The position numbers were made by a program, and so were the translations under genes. Below are positions 24,584 to 33,864 of a stretch of 64,000 nt of DNA, one piece after another. Position 1 is the first letter of the stretch. Every line of letters begins with the position of its first letter. Under the pieces are notes generated by a model. The model ran no database searches. It was given only the letters and a program-made list of their open reading frames with translations, and was not told the origin of the DNA. Source of the stretch: Sorangium cellulosum (GTDB lineage: Bacteria > Myxococcota_A > Polyangia > Polyangiales > Polyangiaceae); contig NZ_CP012670.1 in assembly GCF_004135735.1 (NCBI RefSeq), positions 1,860,001 to 1,924,000 of the forward strand, in the 5' to 3' direction.

Positions 24584-24968
24584 GGCGCCGAGGATAGTGC
24601 CTCTCTCGGCACGAGGGGCGCTGGCTGTCGTCGGGATCCCGGCGACGTCCCCGGTCCACGGCTGTCGGGCTCGGCGACCCGACCGTTCGACGTGCTCACG
24701 GAGAGCGCCGAGCGCGGCCGGAGCTCACGCTCCGGGACGTTCGTCTCTGCCGGCCCGCCGGGGCTCTCGGCCTCCTGCCGATCGCCCTGCTGGCGCTGCT
24801 CTCGGGCTGCACCGAGGGAGGGGCTCCGCCGAGGGCCGAGGCCGAGGCGCGGCAGGCGGAGAGCAATGCCACCGCGAAGAGGCGGAAGGCCAGGAAGGCG
24901 GCCGAGGAGCTGTTACGGAGCAGGCATTCGTACGTCGTCCACGATCCGCGCGATGAGGGCAGCGGGGC
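24584..24968. other. 385-bp region with a start-less lipoprotein-like frame
   Basis: On the + strand the frame beginning at 24721 reads a hydrophobic run LGLLPIALLALLSGCTEGG with a lipobox-like LSGC, followed by charged helical sequence to RSRHSYVVHDPRDEG. However no ATG, GTG or TTG precedes it in that frame, and it has no stop before it overlaps the opposite-strand YwiC-like gene. It may be a decayed lipoprotein gene or chance. Confidence 0.25.
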
Positions 24969-25817
24969 TCAGCCCGCTTCGCTCACGCGCGCGCCGACCG
25001 CGAGGAGCACGCCGAGGAGCGCGCTCGCGCCCACCAGCGCCCACCCCACGCGCTTCAGGGCCCGGGGCGAGGGCGGCGCGGCCGCGATCACGATCGCGAT
25101 CAGCAGCATCGGCGCCGCCGCGAGCGCCGCGAACCGCGGGAGCCCCCCCGCCCCGGCGGCGAGCGCGAGCAGCCCGCTCACGGCGACCGGCGCGGCGAGC
25201 CGGCGCGGCCACGCGATCGGCGACCGCGCGTGCGCGATGACCGTGCGGACCGCGAAGGTCGAGGCGATGAACGCGGCGGACCAGGCCGCCCACGCCCCCC
25301 AGGCGGCGCTGGCGCTCACGCCCGAGCCCAGCGCGACCGGGAGCGACGCGGACGAGAGCGCCGCCGCCGCGACGATCTCGCCGAGCGCCGCCTTCTCGAC
25401 CCCGCGCGCGATGAGCGCCCCGAGCGCCGCCGCGAGCGCCCCAGGGATCGCGAGCGCCGAGCGCGCGGCCGGAGGCACGAGCGCGAGGCCGAGGCCGCCG
25501 AGCAGCGCCGCCGCCGCGCCGAGGAGCAGGAGGCGCCGGCGCGCTCGCCCGCCGTCCTCGCGAAGGGCGCGCGGCCCCCTGTGTCCCAGCGCGATGAGCG
25601 CCGGCTCGTGGCCGAGGAAGGCCGCGACGCTCGCGAGCGCGAGCGCGCACGCGCCGAGGCCGGGACGCCCCATCGCCAGCGCGGCGCAGAGCGGCAGGCC
25701 GAGCTGCCCGTAGGCGCCGTGCTCGCGGGGCGCGAGCGAGCGCGGCGACGTGCGCGCGCGGGGTCGTGCGCGAGCGTCGCCGTCCGCTTCTGCTGGTGGG
25801 ATCTGCTGCGAGCCCAT
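24969..25817 (-). CDS. YwiC-like integral membrane protein
   Basis: 282 residues. APREHGAYGQLGLPL near residue 50 is the family signature (PxEHGAwxm), followed by about eight hydrophobic helices rich in Ala, Leu and Gly, for example LASVAAFLGHEPAL and RRLLLLGAAAALLGGLGLAL. The N-terminal ~45 residues are polar and low-complexity. The family is an inner-membrane group of unknown function found near respiration or nitrate genes in Bacillus. No such neighbours occur here. The gene follows the VWA lipoprotein gene on the same strand with a 78-bp gap. Confidence 0.8.
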   Translation of the reverse strand: MGSQQIPPAEADGDARARPRARTSPRSLAPREHGAYGQLGLPLCAALAMGRPGLGACALALASVAAFLGHEPALIALGHRGPRALREDGGRARRRLLLLGAAAALLGGLGLALVPPAARSALAIPGALAAALGALIARGVEKAALGEIVAAAALSSASLPVALGSGVSASAAWGAWAAWSAAFIASTFAVRTVIAHARSPIAWPRRLAAPVAVSGLLALAAGAGGLPRFAALAAAPMLLIAIVIAAAPPSPRALKRVGWALVGASALLGVLLAVGARVSEAG

Positions 25818-25895
25818 CGCCCGGAGCTTCTAGCACGGGGCGTGCTCGACGCGCTGGCGCGGAGACCTGCGCGGTCCCCTCGCCAGCGCCGCGCG

Positions 25896-27002
25896 TCACT
25901 TCGCCTCGACCTTGACGCCGGCGTTCGCCTTGAAGCTCGCCTTCCCGCGGCCGCCTCCGTCCCCGTCTCCCACGGGGGTGGTCGCCTTCAGATCGAACGA
26001 CGGCGGCGTGTTGGGATCGCACTCCGGCGGCGGCCCGAACCCGTCGGCGTTGAACTTGTACGAGAGCGATCCCGAGGCCGACGGATCCTTCCGGATCGCC
26101 TTGATCTCCACCTCGTGCTCCCCGGCGCGCGCCGGCGTGCAGTACGAGAGCAGGTAGAAGCGCTTCATGTGCGCCTCGATCTTCGCGGCGATCTTGTCGA
26201 ACGACTCCTTGACCTTGGCCTGGTCCGCGGCGAGCTCGGTCCCGTCGCGCCCGATCTCGTCGAGCCGCGCCTTCTCGATCTCGGCGCCCACGCCGACGAC
26301 GAAGATCTGGTAGTTCTTGTAGTCCTCCTTGTCGATCTCCTGGAGCATGTCCTCCCGGCTCACGCGGTTCGCGCGATCGGTGCCGTCGGAGAAGACGACG
26401 AGCGTGCCGAACTTGAGCGGGCGACGGTCCCTGTCGAGCTGCTTCTTGAGCTCGCGGATGCCCTCGACCACGCCGCCGTGGAGGTTGGTCGACGTGTCCC
26501 TCGGCTTGTAGCTGCGCAGCCCCTCGAGCCCGCCCTCGACCGAGCCCTGCGCCTCGGTGAACGGGACGACCGAGTGGATCTTCGCCTCGCCGTCGAACGC
26601 GTACACGCCGACCTTCTGGCTCTTGCCGACCCGGTCGCTGAACGACTGCGCGGCGTCGACGAGGGCGTCGGCCTGGCCCGACTCGGTGATGCTGCCGCTC
26701 ATGTCGACGAGCAGCATCGTGTACATGACCGCCGCGACCTCGGGGTTCTGGATGGTCTGCTTGCTCTCGAACTTCGAGACGAGCTCGCCGTCCTCGTAGA
26801 TCTCGAAGTCCTCGGCCGTGAGGCCGCCGACCGGCTCGTCCTCGCCGGCGTCGACGCTGAAGAACACCCAGACGTTGTTCGGCTTCTTCTGGGCGGAGTT
26901 GATCCGGGTGACCTGCAGCCCGCCGCCGCAGGCCACGCTGGAGAGCGCGAGCAGCGCGGCGAGCAGGATCCGGACCGCTGGAGAACAAAGGAGGATTTTC
27001 AC
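25896..27002 (-). CDS. VWA-domain lipoprotein
   Basis: 368 residues. The signal peptide ends in a lipobox LSSVAC with lipid-bearing Cys25, so the protein is anchored to a membrane, outside the cytoplasm. A von Willebrand A domain (about residues 95-290) starts with LLVDMSGSIT, a complete DxSxS metal-ion adhesion site; TSTNLHGGV supplies the MIDAS threonine and VVFSDGTDRANR the aspartate. Before it lies an Ig-like strand region (GLTAEDFEIYEDGELV). The C-terminal ~70 residues contain a Cys-Pro segment and a charged tail. Such proteins mediate metal-dependent binding; the ligand is unknown. It is transcribed toward the YwiC-like gene. Confidence 0.88.
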   Translation of the reverse strand: MKILLCSPAVRILLAALLALSSVACGGGLQVTRINSAQKKPNNVWVFFSVDAGEDEPVGGLTAEDFEIYEDGELVSKFESKQTIQNPEVAAVMYTMLLVDMSGSITESGQADALVDAAQSFSDRVGKSQKVGVYAFDGEAKIHSVVPFTEAQGSVEGGLEGLRSYKPRDTSTNLHGGVVEGIRELKKQLDRDRRPLKFGTLVVFSDGTDRANRVSREDMLQEIDKEDYKNYQIFVVGVGAEIEKARLDEIGRDGTELAADQAKVKESFDKIAAKIEAHMKRFYLLSYCTPARAGEHEVEIKAIRKDPSASGSLSYKFNADGFGPPPECDPNTPPSFDLKATTPVGDGDGGGRGKASFKANAGVKVEAK

Positions 27003-27503
27003 GCCCGGGATTAGCGCGCATCGGGTGGCGCGCTGTCAATTCGGTGCCGCGGGCGCGCCTCGGTGCCGCGGGCGCGCCTGCCGGGCGCGCCTCGGTGCCG
27101 CGGGCGCGCCTGCCGGGCGAGCCCGGCGCTGGACGGGCGGCTCGGCGGACGACCCGGCGGACCCGAGGAGCGGGAAACCAGGGCCCGCCCTGCCTCTCCG
27201 GGCCGATCGGCCCGGCCTGGGCGAGGCGCCTCCGCGGCGGCGCGCCCGTCTGCGCGGCGCCTCCGCGGCGGCGCGCCCGTCTGCGCGGCGCCTCCGCGGC
27301 GGCGCGCCCGTCTGCGCGGCGCCTCCGCGGCGGCGCGCCGGTCTGCGCGGCGCCTCGCCCGCGCCGGGAGGCGATCGCGCCCGTTTACACCGGGAAGGAG
27401 ACCGCCGTACATAGGCCGGCGCGCGTCCGAGGCGCGCGCGTGGCGCCTCCGGGCGCGCAGCGAGTTGCTCTCCCCAGGTGGATTTCCGTTACCCTGTCGC
27501 GGC
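27003..27503. other. 501-bp divergent region rich in short repeats
   Basis: It lies between the VWA gene (reverse) and the cheY-like gene (forward). Near 27050-27120 a GGTGCCGCGGGCGCGCCT phrase recurs three times, and a 31-bp tandem repeat follows at 27228. Frames are open through it only because of base composition. The promoter of the chemotaxis operon should lie in the last ~130 bp. Confidence 0.5.
27228..27360. repeat. 31-bp tandem repeat, four units
   Basis: GCCTCCGCGG followed by CGGCGCGCCCGTCTGCGCG recurs with starts at 27228, 27259, 27290, 27321 and a degenerate 27352, exactly 31 bp apart. Each unit contains CCGCGG and GGCGCGCC palindromes. It lies about 150-275 bp upstream of the cheY-like start. 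Confidence 0.8.
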
Positions 27504-28133
27504 ATGGCACGCATCCTGATCGTCGAGGACTCGCCGGCAATGCGAGCGTACGTACGCTCGACGCTCGAGGACTGCGTCCTGGGGCTCGCGGGGGACGTCG
27601 ACATCGTGGAGGCGATGAGCGGGTTCGACGCGCTCCGGCTCCTGCCGCGCGGCGCCTTCGATCTCGTGATCACCGACATCAACATGCCCGACATCAACGG
27701 GCTCGAGCTCATCCGCTTCGTCCGGCAGAGCGATCGCTACCGCCGCGTCGGTATCCTCATCATATCGACCCAGGCGACCGAGCGTGACGTGCAGCGCGGG
27801 CTCCGGCTCGGAGCGGACCGCTTCCTCCCGAAGCCGTTCACGCCCGAGGCCCTGCGCGACGCGGTGATCGCCTGCCTCGAGGGGCGGACCGAGCGCGCGG
27901 ACGCCGCGGTCACGCCGCCTCCGCCGGACGCCGCGGTCACGCCGCCGCCGGCGGACGCGGAGACGGCCCCGCCGCCGGCGCGCCGCGAAGACGCGGAGAC
28001 GGCCCCGCCGCCGGCGCGCCGCGAGGACGCCGAGACGGCCCCGCCGCCGGGGCGCCGCGAGGACGCCGAGACGGCCCCGCCGCCGGCGCCTCGCCCCGGG
28101 CGCCCCGGGTCCGGTGAGGGAGGCGGGCGCTGA
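27504..28133 (+). CDS. cheY: CheY-like response regulator with repetitive Pro-rich tail
   Basis: 209 residues. Residues 1-~125 are a receiver domain: acidic pair in VEDSPAMR, phosphoacceptor Asp58 in VITDINMP, Thr/Ser in IIISTQ and Lys in FLPKPF. It would be phosphorylated by the CheA encoded next and carry the signal to an output. The last ~80 residues are low-complexity, with a 12-residue unit of the form DAETAPPPARRE repeated three to four times (a 36-bp DNA repeat), unusual for a stand-alone receiver. ATG 27504 is the first start that gives the receiver fold. Its TGA overlaps the ATG of cheA (TGATG). Confidence 0.9.
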   Translation: MARILIVEDSPAMRAYVRSTLEDCVLGLAGDVDIVEAMSGFDALRLLPRGAFDLVITDINMPDINGLELIRFVRQSDRYRRVGILIISTQATERDVQRGLRLGADRFLPKPFTPEALRDAVIACLEGRTERADAAVTPPPPDAAVTPPPADAETAPPPARREDAETAPPPARREDAETAPPPGRREDAETAPPPAPRPGRPGSGEGGGR

Positions 28134-30385
28134 TGGTCGACAGCGGCGATCGCGCGCGCGAAGAGTTCTTCTCCGAGGCGCAGGAGATCGTCGAGGGGCT
28201 CGGGCGCGACCTCCTCGCGCTCGACGAGGCGGTGCGGACCAACAAGGTCGACCCCGACGTCATCAACGACGTGTTCCGGGCCGTCCACACCCTGAAGGGG
28301 CTGGCGGGGCTGTTCGGCGCGACGCGGATGGCCACCCTCTCGCACGAGCTCGAGGAGCTGCTCGACAACCTGCGCCTCGGGCGCGTCGAGATCAGCGCGT
28401 CGGTGCTCGACCTGCTGTTCCGGAGCGTCGAGCTCTACGGGCGCATCCTCCAGAACGAGAAGGACGGGCGCGACGCGCCCATGCCCGAGGTCGACGACCT
28501 CCTCCGCCAGCTCCACCAGGACGCCGGCCCGAGCGAGGCCGGCCTCCAGGACGAGAGCTACGACCTCGATCCAGGGCTGCTCTCGGTGCTCACCGAGTAC
28601 GAGGAGCACCGGCTCCGCACGAACATCGCGAGCGGGATGACCCTGTTCCGCCTGCGCGTGCAGTTCCACCTCGCCACGATCGACCAGGCGCTCGACGACC
28701 TGAAGATCACCGCGAAGCCGTACGGCGAGATCATCACCTACCTGCCGACCGGCGCGGGCGCCGACCAGGACTCGATCGAGCTCGACATCCTGATGGCGTC
28801 GCGCGCGCCGCTCGACGAGCTCCAGCGCGCGCTGCACCAGGCCGGCGCGGTGGTCGAGGAGATCCCGCGGCGGGCCGACGGCCACGGGCGGGTCCCGACC
28901 GGGATCCCCTCGATGTCGGCGGCGCTCCGGGGCGGCGCGCCCACGGGCGTGTCGCGGGCGGTCGACCTGACCGGATCGATGGCCGCGAGCCCGCCGTCGA
29001 GCGCGCGCGGCGGCCGCAAGGGCGAGCTCAGCTCCATCCGCTCGGTCGCCCAGACGGTGCGGGTCGACATCCACAAGCTCGACCGGCTGATGAACATGGT
29101 GGGCGAGCTGGCGCTCGTCCGGTCGGCGCTCGGCCGCCTCGTCGAGCGGCTCCGCTCGACGCCCACCGAGCGCGAGCTCTCCCTCGACCTCCACCGGCTT
29201 CAGCGGACGTTCGACCGGCACCTCGCCGCCATGCAGGCGGGCATCCTCGAGGTCCGGATGGTCCCGCTCGGGCAGGTCTTCGACAAGCTCGCCCGCGTGG
29301 TCCGCCAGATCAGCCGCGACGCCGACAAGCTCGTGAACCTCGTCATCACGGGCGCCGAGACCGAGGTCGACAAGCTCATCGTCGAGGAGCTCAGCGACCC
29401 GCTCATGCACATGATGCGCAACGCGATCGATCACGGGATCGAGCCGAAGAGCGCGCGCGAGGCGGTGGGCAAGCCGGCGGTCGGCACGATCGCGCTGAAC
29501 GCGTTCCAGAAGGGCAACCACGTCGTCATCGAGATCGAGGACGACGGCAAGGGCATCGACGTCGACAGGCTGCTCGACGTCGCCCTGCGCCGCGGGGTCG
29601 TGTCCCAGGAGGACGCGCGCACGACGAGCTACCGCGACGTCCTGAACTTCATCTTCCTGCCCGGCATCTCGACGAAGAACGACGTCAGCGAGCTCTCGGG
29701 GCGCGGCGTCGGGATGGACGTCGTGAAGACGAACATCCGCAAGCTGGGCGGCGTCATCGACGTGAACAGCGAGCCGGGCATCGGCACCAAGATGACGGTG
29801 ACGCTGCCGATCACGCTGGCGATCATCAGCGCGCTCATCGTCCGGGTCGCCGACCGGCTGTTCGCCATCCCGCTCACCAACGTGCAGGAGGCGGTGGCGC
29901 TCGACGAGAGCACGGTGCGCCAGATCGACGGCCGGGAGATGATCACGCTGCGCAACAGCACGCTGCAGCTCTGCTACCTGGCGCGGCTCTTCGGCCTGAA
30001 CGAGGAGGAGGAGCTCAGCGCGCGCATCGCCGGGCTGCTCGGCGGGGCGCGCGCCGGCTCGGCGGCGCGGGCGGCGGTGAGCGGCGGGCGGCGGGGCGAC
30101 GGCCGCGCGACGCTCGGGCTGCAGGGGGGGAGCAAGCGCAAGTACATCGTGGTCGCGTCGGTCGGCGCGCGCAGGCTGGGGCTCGTCGTGAGCACGCTCA
30201 TCGGCCAGCAGGACGTCGTGATCAAGGCGCTCGGCCCGTCGCTCGCGTCGGTGCGCGGCTTCGCCGGCGCCACGGAGCTCGGCGATCAGCGCATCGCGCT
30301 CGTGCTCGACGCCCCGGCGCTCATCGAGGAGATCCTGCACGGCGGCGACCGGCAGCGGAACGATCCGCGGAGCACCCATGGCTAA
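28133..30385 (+). CDS. cheA: CheA chemotaxis histidine kinase
   Basis: 750 residues. The Hpt domain comes first, with phospho-accepting His52 in FRAVHTLKGLAGLFG. A ~150-residue middle replaces a clear P2 domain, then the dimerisation helix (SVAQTVRVDIHKLDRLMNMVGEL, quoted in part), the ATPase with HMMRNAIDHGIE, DDGKGID and GRGVGMDVV, and a C-terminal CheW-like domain interrupted by a Gly/Arg-rich insert (around 30050-30135). All catalytic motifs are intact. It phosphorylates the CheY-like and CheB proteins of this operon. It overlaps cheY by one base and cheW by eight. Confidence 0.95.
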   Translation: MVDSGDRAREEFFSEAQEIVEGLGRDLLALDEAVRTNKVDPDVINDVFRAVHTLKGLAGLFGATRMATLSHELEELLDNLRLGRVEISASVLDLLFRSVELYGRILQNEKDGRDAPMPEVDDLLRQLHQDAGPSEAGLQDESYDLDPGLLSVLTEYEEHRLRTNIASGMTLFRLRVQFHLATIDQALDDLKITAKPYGEIITYLPTGAGADQDSIELDILMASRAPLDELQRALHQAGAVVEEIPRRADGHGRVPTGIPSMSAALRGGAPTGVSRAVDLTGSMAASPPSSARGGRKGELSSIRSVAQTVRVDIHKLDRLMNMVGELALVRSALGRLVERLRSTPTERELSLDLHRLQRTFDRHLAAMQAGILEVRMVPLGQVFDKLARVVRQISRDADKLVNLVITGAETEVDKLIVEELSDPLMHMMRNAIDHGIEPKSAREAVGKPAVGTIALNAFQKGNHVVIEIEDDGKGIDVDRLLDVALRRGVVSQEDARTTSYRDVLNFIFLPGISTKNDVSELSGRGVGMDVVKTNIRKLGGVIDVNSEPGIGTKMTVTLPITLAIISALIVRVADRLFAIPLTNVQEAVALDESTVRQIDGREMITLRNSTLQLCYLARLFGLNEEEELSARIAGLLGGARAGSAARAAVSGGRRGDGRATLGLQGGSKRKYIVVASVGARRLGLVVSTLIGQQDVVIKALGPSLASVRGFAGATELGDQRIALVLDAPALIEEILHGGDRQRNDPRSTHG

Positions 30386-30917
30386 CCTCACCCGAAGGCC
30401 CGCCCGGACACCTGTCTCGAAGCGGAACCCGCGCGCCGCCGCGAGCGGGCCGCGGACCGAGTACCTCGCGTTCACGCTCGCGGGCGACACGTACGCCGCG
30501 CCCGTATCGCTCGTGCGCGAGATCCTGAAGCCGCCGCCGCTCACGCCGGTGCCGCGGGCGCCCGAGGCGACGATGGGCATCGTCAGCGTGCGCGGGCAGC
30601 TCGTGACGGTCATCGATCTGCGGCGGCGGATGCGGCTGACCGAGGCGGCGCCGACGCGGCGCGCGCGCATCCTGCTCGTCGACGCGGCGGCGAGCGGCGA
30701 GACGCTCGGCCTGTTCGTCGACGAGGTCCAGCAGGTCTACCGGCTCGCAGACGCCGAGATCGAGCACGCCGCGACGGCGCTCGGCGGCGACGTGGCGGGC
30801 TACATCGCCGGCATCGCCCGGCCGATGCACGGCGCGAGCGCGCCCGAGGGCACCCAGGGCGAGGCGCAGCCGCGCGTCATCATCCTGCTCGACCTGCAGG
30901 CCATACTCGCGTCCTAA
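30378..30917 (+). CDS. cheW: CheW coupling protein, first copy
   Basis: 179 residues, a single CheW domain linking CheA to a receptor array. TEYLAFTLAGDTYAAPVSLVREIL is the opening beta strand pair (seen in residues ~27-50) and GIVSVRGQLVTVIDLRRRM the second subdomain. The first ~25 residues are basic and may be a linker. A ~20-residue insertion (GASAPEGTQGEAQPR) precedes the last strand. Its ATG lies within the end of cheA, which implies coupled translation. No methyl-accepting receptor gene is in the cluster, so its receptor must be encoded elsewhere. Confidence 0.93.
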   Translation: MANLTRRPARTPVSKRNPRAAASGPRTEYLAFTLAGDTYAAPVSLVREILKPPPLTPVPRAPEATMGIVSVRGQLVTVIDLRRRMRLTEAAPTRRARILLVDAAASGETLGLFVDEVQQVYRLADAEIEHAATALGGDVAGYIAGIARPMHGASAPEGTQGEAQPRVIILLDLQAILAS

Positions 30918-30973
30918 GGGACGAATCGTCCGCGCCCGGGCGGCTCAGAGCGCCCGGGAGCTCGGAGGCTCAG

Positions 30974-31465
30974 ATGCCGTTGACTGGAGAGCGCAGCCGT
31001 CCCGACCCGCAGAAGAGCCTCGTCGGCTTCGTCGTCGGCGACGTCCACTACGCCATCGACATCACGCGGGTGCGCGAGATCGTGAACCCGCTCGACGTGA
31101 CCGCGCTGCCGCACACGCCGCCCGAGGTCGCCGGCGTCGCCAACCACCGCGGCGACGTGGTGCCGGTGATCGAGCTCCGGGTGCGCTTCGGGCTCTCGCC
31201 GATCGAGCCGAGCCGGAGCACGAAATGGATCCTCGTCGACGTGGGGACCCACACGGTGGGGCTGGTCGTCGACGCGGTGACGGAGGTCTTCGGGGCGAGC
31301 GGCGACTACCGGCCGACGCCGCCGGTGGGCGGCAGCAACGATCTGCGGGGCATCGTGGGGGTGACGACCCATGACGAGCGGATGATCTTCGTGCTCGACG
31401 TCGGGCGCTTCGTCGAGCTCGCGCTCGCGCTCGCCGCGTCCGGCGTCCTCCCGGAGGCGCAGTGA
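30974..31465 (+). CDS. cheW: CheW coupling protein, second copy
   Basis: 163 residues, a clean CheW domain: GFVVGDVHYAIDITRVREIVNP, then VAGVANHRGDVVPVIELRVRFG (each quoted in part) and DAVTEVFGASGDYRPTPP. It differs enough from the first copy that the two are not a recent duplication; many myxobacterial systems use two CheW proteins. GGAG lies a few bases before the ATG. Its TGA overlaps the GTG of the HEAT-repeat gene. It should bind CheA or a receptor in the cytoplasm. Confidence 0.93.
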   Translation: MPLTGERSRPDPQKSLVGFVVGDVHYAIDITRVREIVNPLDVTALPHTPPEVAGVANHRGDVVPVIELRVRFGLSPIEPSRSTKWILVDVGTHTVGLVVDAVTEVFGASGDYRPTPPVGGSNDLRGIVGVTTHDERMIFVLDVGRFVELALALAASGVLPEAQ

Positions 31466-33864
31466 GCCGCGCGTTCGACGATCTGGGCCTGTTCGGGGGC
31501 GCTCGCACGAGCGAGGCGGGCCTGTGGCCGGGGGAGGCCGACGCCATCGCGCCGAGCGCGCGGAGCACGCCGGTGCCGATCTCGGCGATCGCCGCGGCGC
31601 TCGACGCGGACGACGCGGAGGAGCGCCGCCAGGCCGCCGCGCGGCTCGGGCGGGCGGCGGACATCGCCGAGGCGCTGCCGCTCTTGTTGCGCGCGCTCGG
31701 GGATCCCGACTGGCGCGTCCGCAAGGAGGCGACCTACGCCTGCCACCGGCTGATCCAGGCCGCGCCGACCCAGGTCGACCCGGGCAGCGAGCTCCCGTCC
31801 CCGACCCAGGTTGAGGAGGAGGAGGAGCCGACCCTGGTCGTGGCGACCCAGGTGGTCGTGGCGACCCAGGTTGGGGGAGGGCCGACCCAGGTTGGGGGAG
31901 AGCCGACCCAGGTTGGGGGAGGGCCGACCCAGGTTGGGGGAGAGCCGACCCAGGTTGGGGGAGAGCCGACCCAGGTTGGGGGAGGGCCGACCCAGGTTGA
32001 GGGAGGGCCGACCCAGGTTGGGGGAGGGCCGACCCAGGTTGGGGGAGGGCCGACCCAGGTTGGGGCGGGCGCGGCGACCCAGATTGCGGACGTCACGGAC
32101 GTCACGCCGAGGAGCCGGCCTCCGGCGAGCGCCTCGCAGCTCCTCGTCGAGGCGCTCCTCGGCGCGCTCCGGACCAGCGACGACGTGGGCCTGCGGAACG
32201 CGGCCATCGAGGTGCTCGGTTACTGCGGCCGCGACGCCACGCCGGCGCTCTCCGCGGCGCTCGGGGAGCTCGCGGGGGACGAGCGCAAGCTCGTCGTCGA
32301 CGCGCTCGGCCGCACGCGCGACCCGGCGGCGCTCACCGCCCTCTACGCCGCGCTCTCGGAGAAGGACGACAACCTGCGCCAGAGCGCGATCGAGGCGATC
32401 TCCGGCATGGGGCTCATCGCCCGCGAGCGGGTGACGGAGATCCTCTACGAGCGGCTCAGCGATCGGGATCGCTTCGTGCGGCTCACCTCGCTGAACGGCC
32501 TGAACGCCCTCGAGGCGCCCGTCCCCTGGCGGGTGCTCTCGCCGCTCATCGACGACCCGATCCTGCGCCCGGCCGCGCTGGTCGCCGCCGCGCTCGCGGA
32601 GAGCCCGGAGGCCCCCCGGGCGCTGGTCTCGGCGCTCGCGACCGCGCGCGGCGGCGCGTTCGCGCAGCTCGTCCGGGCGCTCGCGCGGCTCGCCGACGGG
32701 CCGCTCGCCCCGCACGCCGTGGACGCGCTCCGCGCGGCGCCGCCCGCGGTGGGCGCCCGCCTCGTGCAGGCCGTCGCCGCCCCCCACGCGCTCCCCGGCG
32801 TCGCCGATCCGCCGTCGTGGCGCGGCCTCGGCGCGGATCCGGTGAGCGGGCGCGCCCAGGCGCTCCTGCTCGCGGCGATGGCGCGCGCGCCGGGCGCGGC
32901 CGAGGCCGCGGTGCAGGCCATGATCGAGCCCGCGCTCGTCGAGACGGCGCAGCGCGCGCTCTCGCTGCTCGGCGGCGAGGCGCTGCCCGCGGTGCTCGAC
33001 TACCTCGACCGGCACGTCGACACCGACCCGGATCTCTGGGAGGGCGTCGACGATGCGACCGCCGCGCTCATCGACGGCGCCGTGGCGATCGCGGAGCAGG
33101 ACGGCGGCGCGGGCGCCCCGGCGGCGCCGGGCCTCGGGCCGTCGCTCGACCTCTTGCTCGGCGCGGTGCGCGGGTCGGTCCGGAGCTCCTCGACGCTCGT
33201 GGCGACGAGCGCGCTCTACGGCCTCGCGAAGATCGGCACCGCCGACGACTTCTCGCTCGTCGTGTCGCAGACGCGCGCCGTCTCGCTGCCGGTCGCGCGC
33301 GCCGCGGAGAGCGCGCTCGCGGGGCTCACGGAGCGCTACCCCGAGGCGGCGCGCGCGCTCGCGCGGGAGCTGACGCGCGAGGAGCCGACGTACCTCGCCG
33401 CGGCCATCGTGATCGAGGCGCTCGGCGAGGCGGGGTCGGAGGAGATCGCCTTCCTCACGAACGCCGCGTCCACGGGCGACGTGCGCGCGCGCCGCGCGGC
33501 CGTGACCGCGGTCGCGGCGGCCGCCGGCGCGGCCCCGGCGCTCGACGTGCTGAGCCTGTCCCTGGCCGACGAGGAGCGCGAGGTCCGGCTCGCGGCGGCG
33601 CGCGCGCTCGGCCGCCTGTACAAGGCGCTCCCGGAGCCGGAGAGCGGCGAGCGCGCGCGCGCCCGCGAGCTGCTCCGGCTGGTTCGCGCCTCGGGGGAGC
33701 CCGAGCTCGTCGCGGCCGCGGCGCAGGGGGGCGCCCCGTTCCGCTCGGATCCACCCTGGAGCGACGCGGGGGAGCGGCTGACCTCGCCTGGCGGGCAGGG
33801 CGCCGGCGAGGGGCCCTCGTCCACGGGGACGCCCGGTGGGCCGCCGTCGGGGAAAGCCTTGTGA
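31462..33864 (+). CDS. HEAT-repeat protein of the chemotaxis operon
   Basis: 800 residues. Residues ~35-100 and ~215-760 are HEAT/PBS-lyase-like helical pairs (RRQAAARLGRAADIAEALPLL; VDALGRTRDPAALTALYAAL and similar). Between them, residues ~100-205 consist of the heptad PTQVGGG or PTQVGGE repeated about ten times, encoded by a 21-bp minisatellite. There is no signal peptide, so it is cytoplasmic, probably a scaffold. The Che7 system of Myxococcus is reported to include a HEAT-like protein, so such a component has precedent, but its job is not established. GTG 31462 overlaps the cheW stop, and the stop overlaps the cheR start. Confidence 0.88.
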   Translation: MSRAFDDLGLFGGARTSEAGLWPGEADAIAPSARSTPVPISAIAAALDADDAEERRQAAARLGRAADIAEALPLLLRALGDPDWRVRKEATYACHRLIQAAPTQVDPGSELPSPTQVEEEEEPTLVVATQVVVATQVGGGPTQVGGEPTQVGGGPTQVGGEPTQVGGEPTQVGGGPTQVEGGPTQVGGGPTQVGGGPTQVGAGAATQIADVTDVTPRSRPPASASQLLVEALLGALRTSDDVGLRNAAIEVLGYCGRDATPALSAALGELAGDERKLVVDALGRTRDPAALTALYAALSEKDDNLRQSAIEAISGMGLIARERVTEILYERLSDRDRFVRLTSLNGLNALEAPVPWRVLSPLIDDPILRPAALVAAALAESPEAPRALVSALATARGGAFAQLVRALARLADGPLAPHAVDALRAAPPAVGARLVQAVAAPHALPGVADPPSWRGLGADPVSGRAQALLLAAMARAPGAAEAAVQAMIEPALVETAQRALSLLGGEALPAVLDYLDRHVDTDPDLWEGVDDATAALIDGAVAIAEQDGGAGAPAAPGLGPSLDLLLGAVRGSVRSSSTLVATSALYGLAKIGTADDFSLVVSQTRAVSLPVARAAESALAGLTERYPEAARALARELTREEPTYLAAAIVIEALGEAGSEEIAFLTNAASTGDVRARRAAVTAVAAAAGAAPALDVLSLSLADEEREVRLAAARALGRLYKALPEPESGERARARELLRLVRASGEPELVAAAAQGGAPFRSDPPWSDAGERLTSPGGQGAGEGPSSTGTPGGPPSGKAL
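31811..32060. repeat. In-frame 21-bp minisatellite in the HEAT gene
   Basis: ACCCAGGTTG occurs eleven times by eye, mostly in the 21-bp unit CCGACCCAGGTTGGGGGAG plus two bases. The reverse complement carries CAACCTGGGTCGG, the same core found in the intergenic tracts at 14.9 and 17.1 kb and in the kinase gene at 40.8 kb. Confidence 0.9.
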
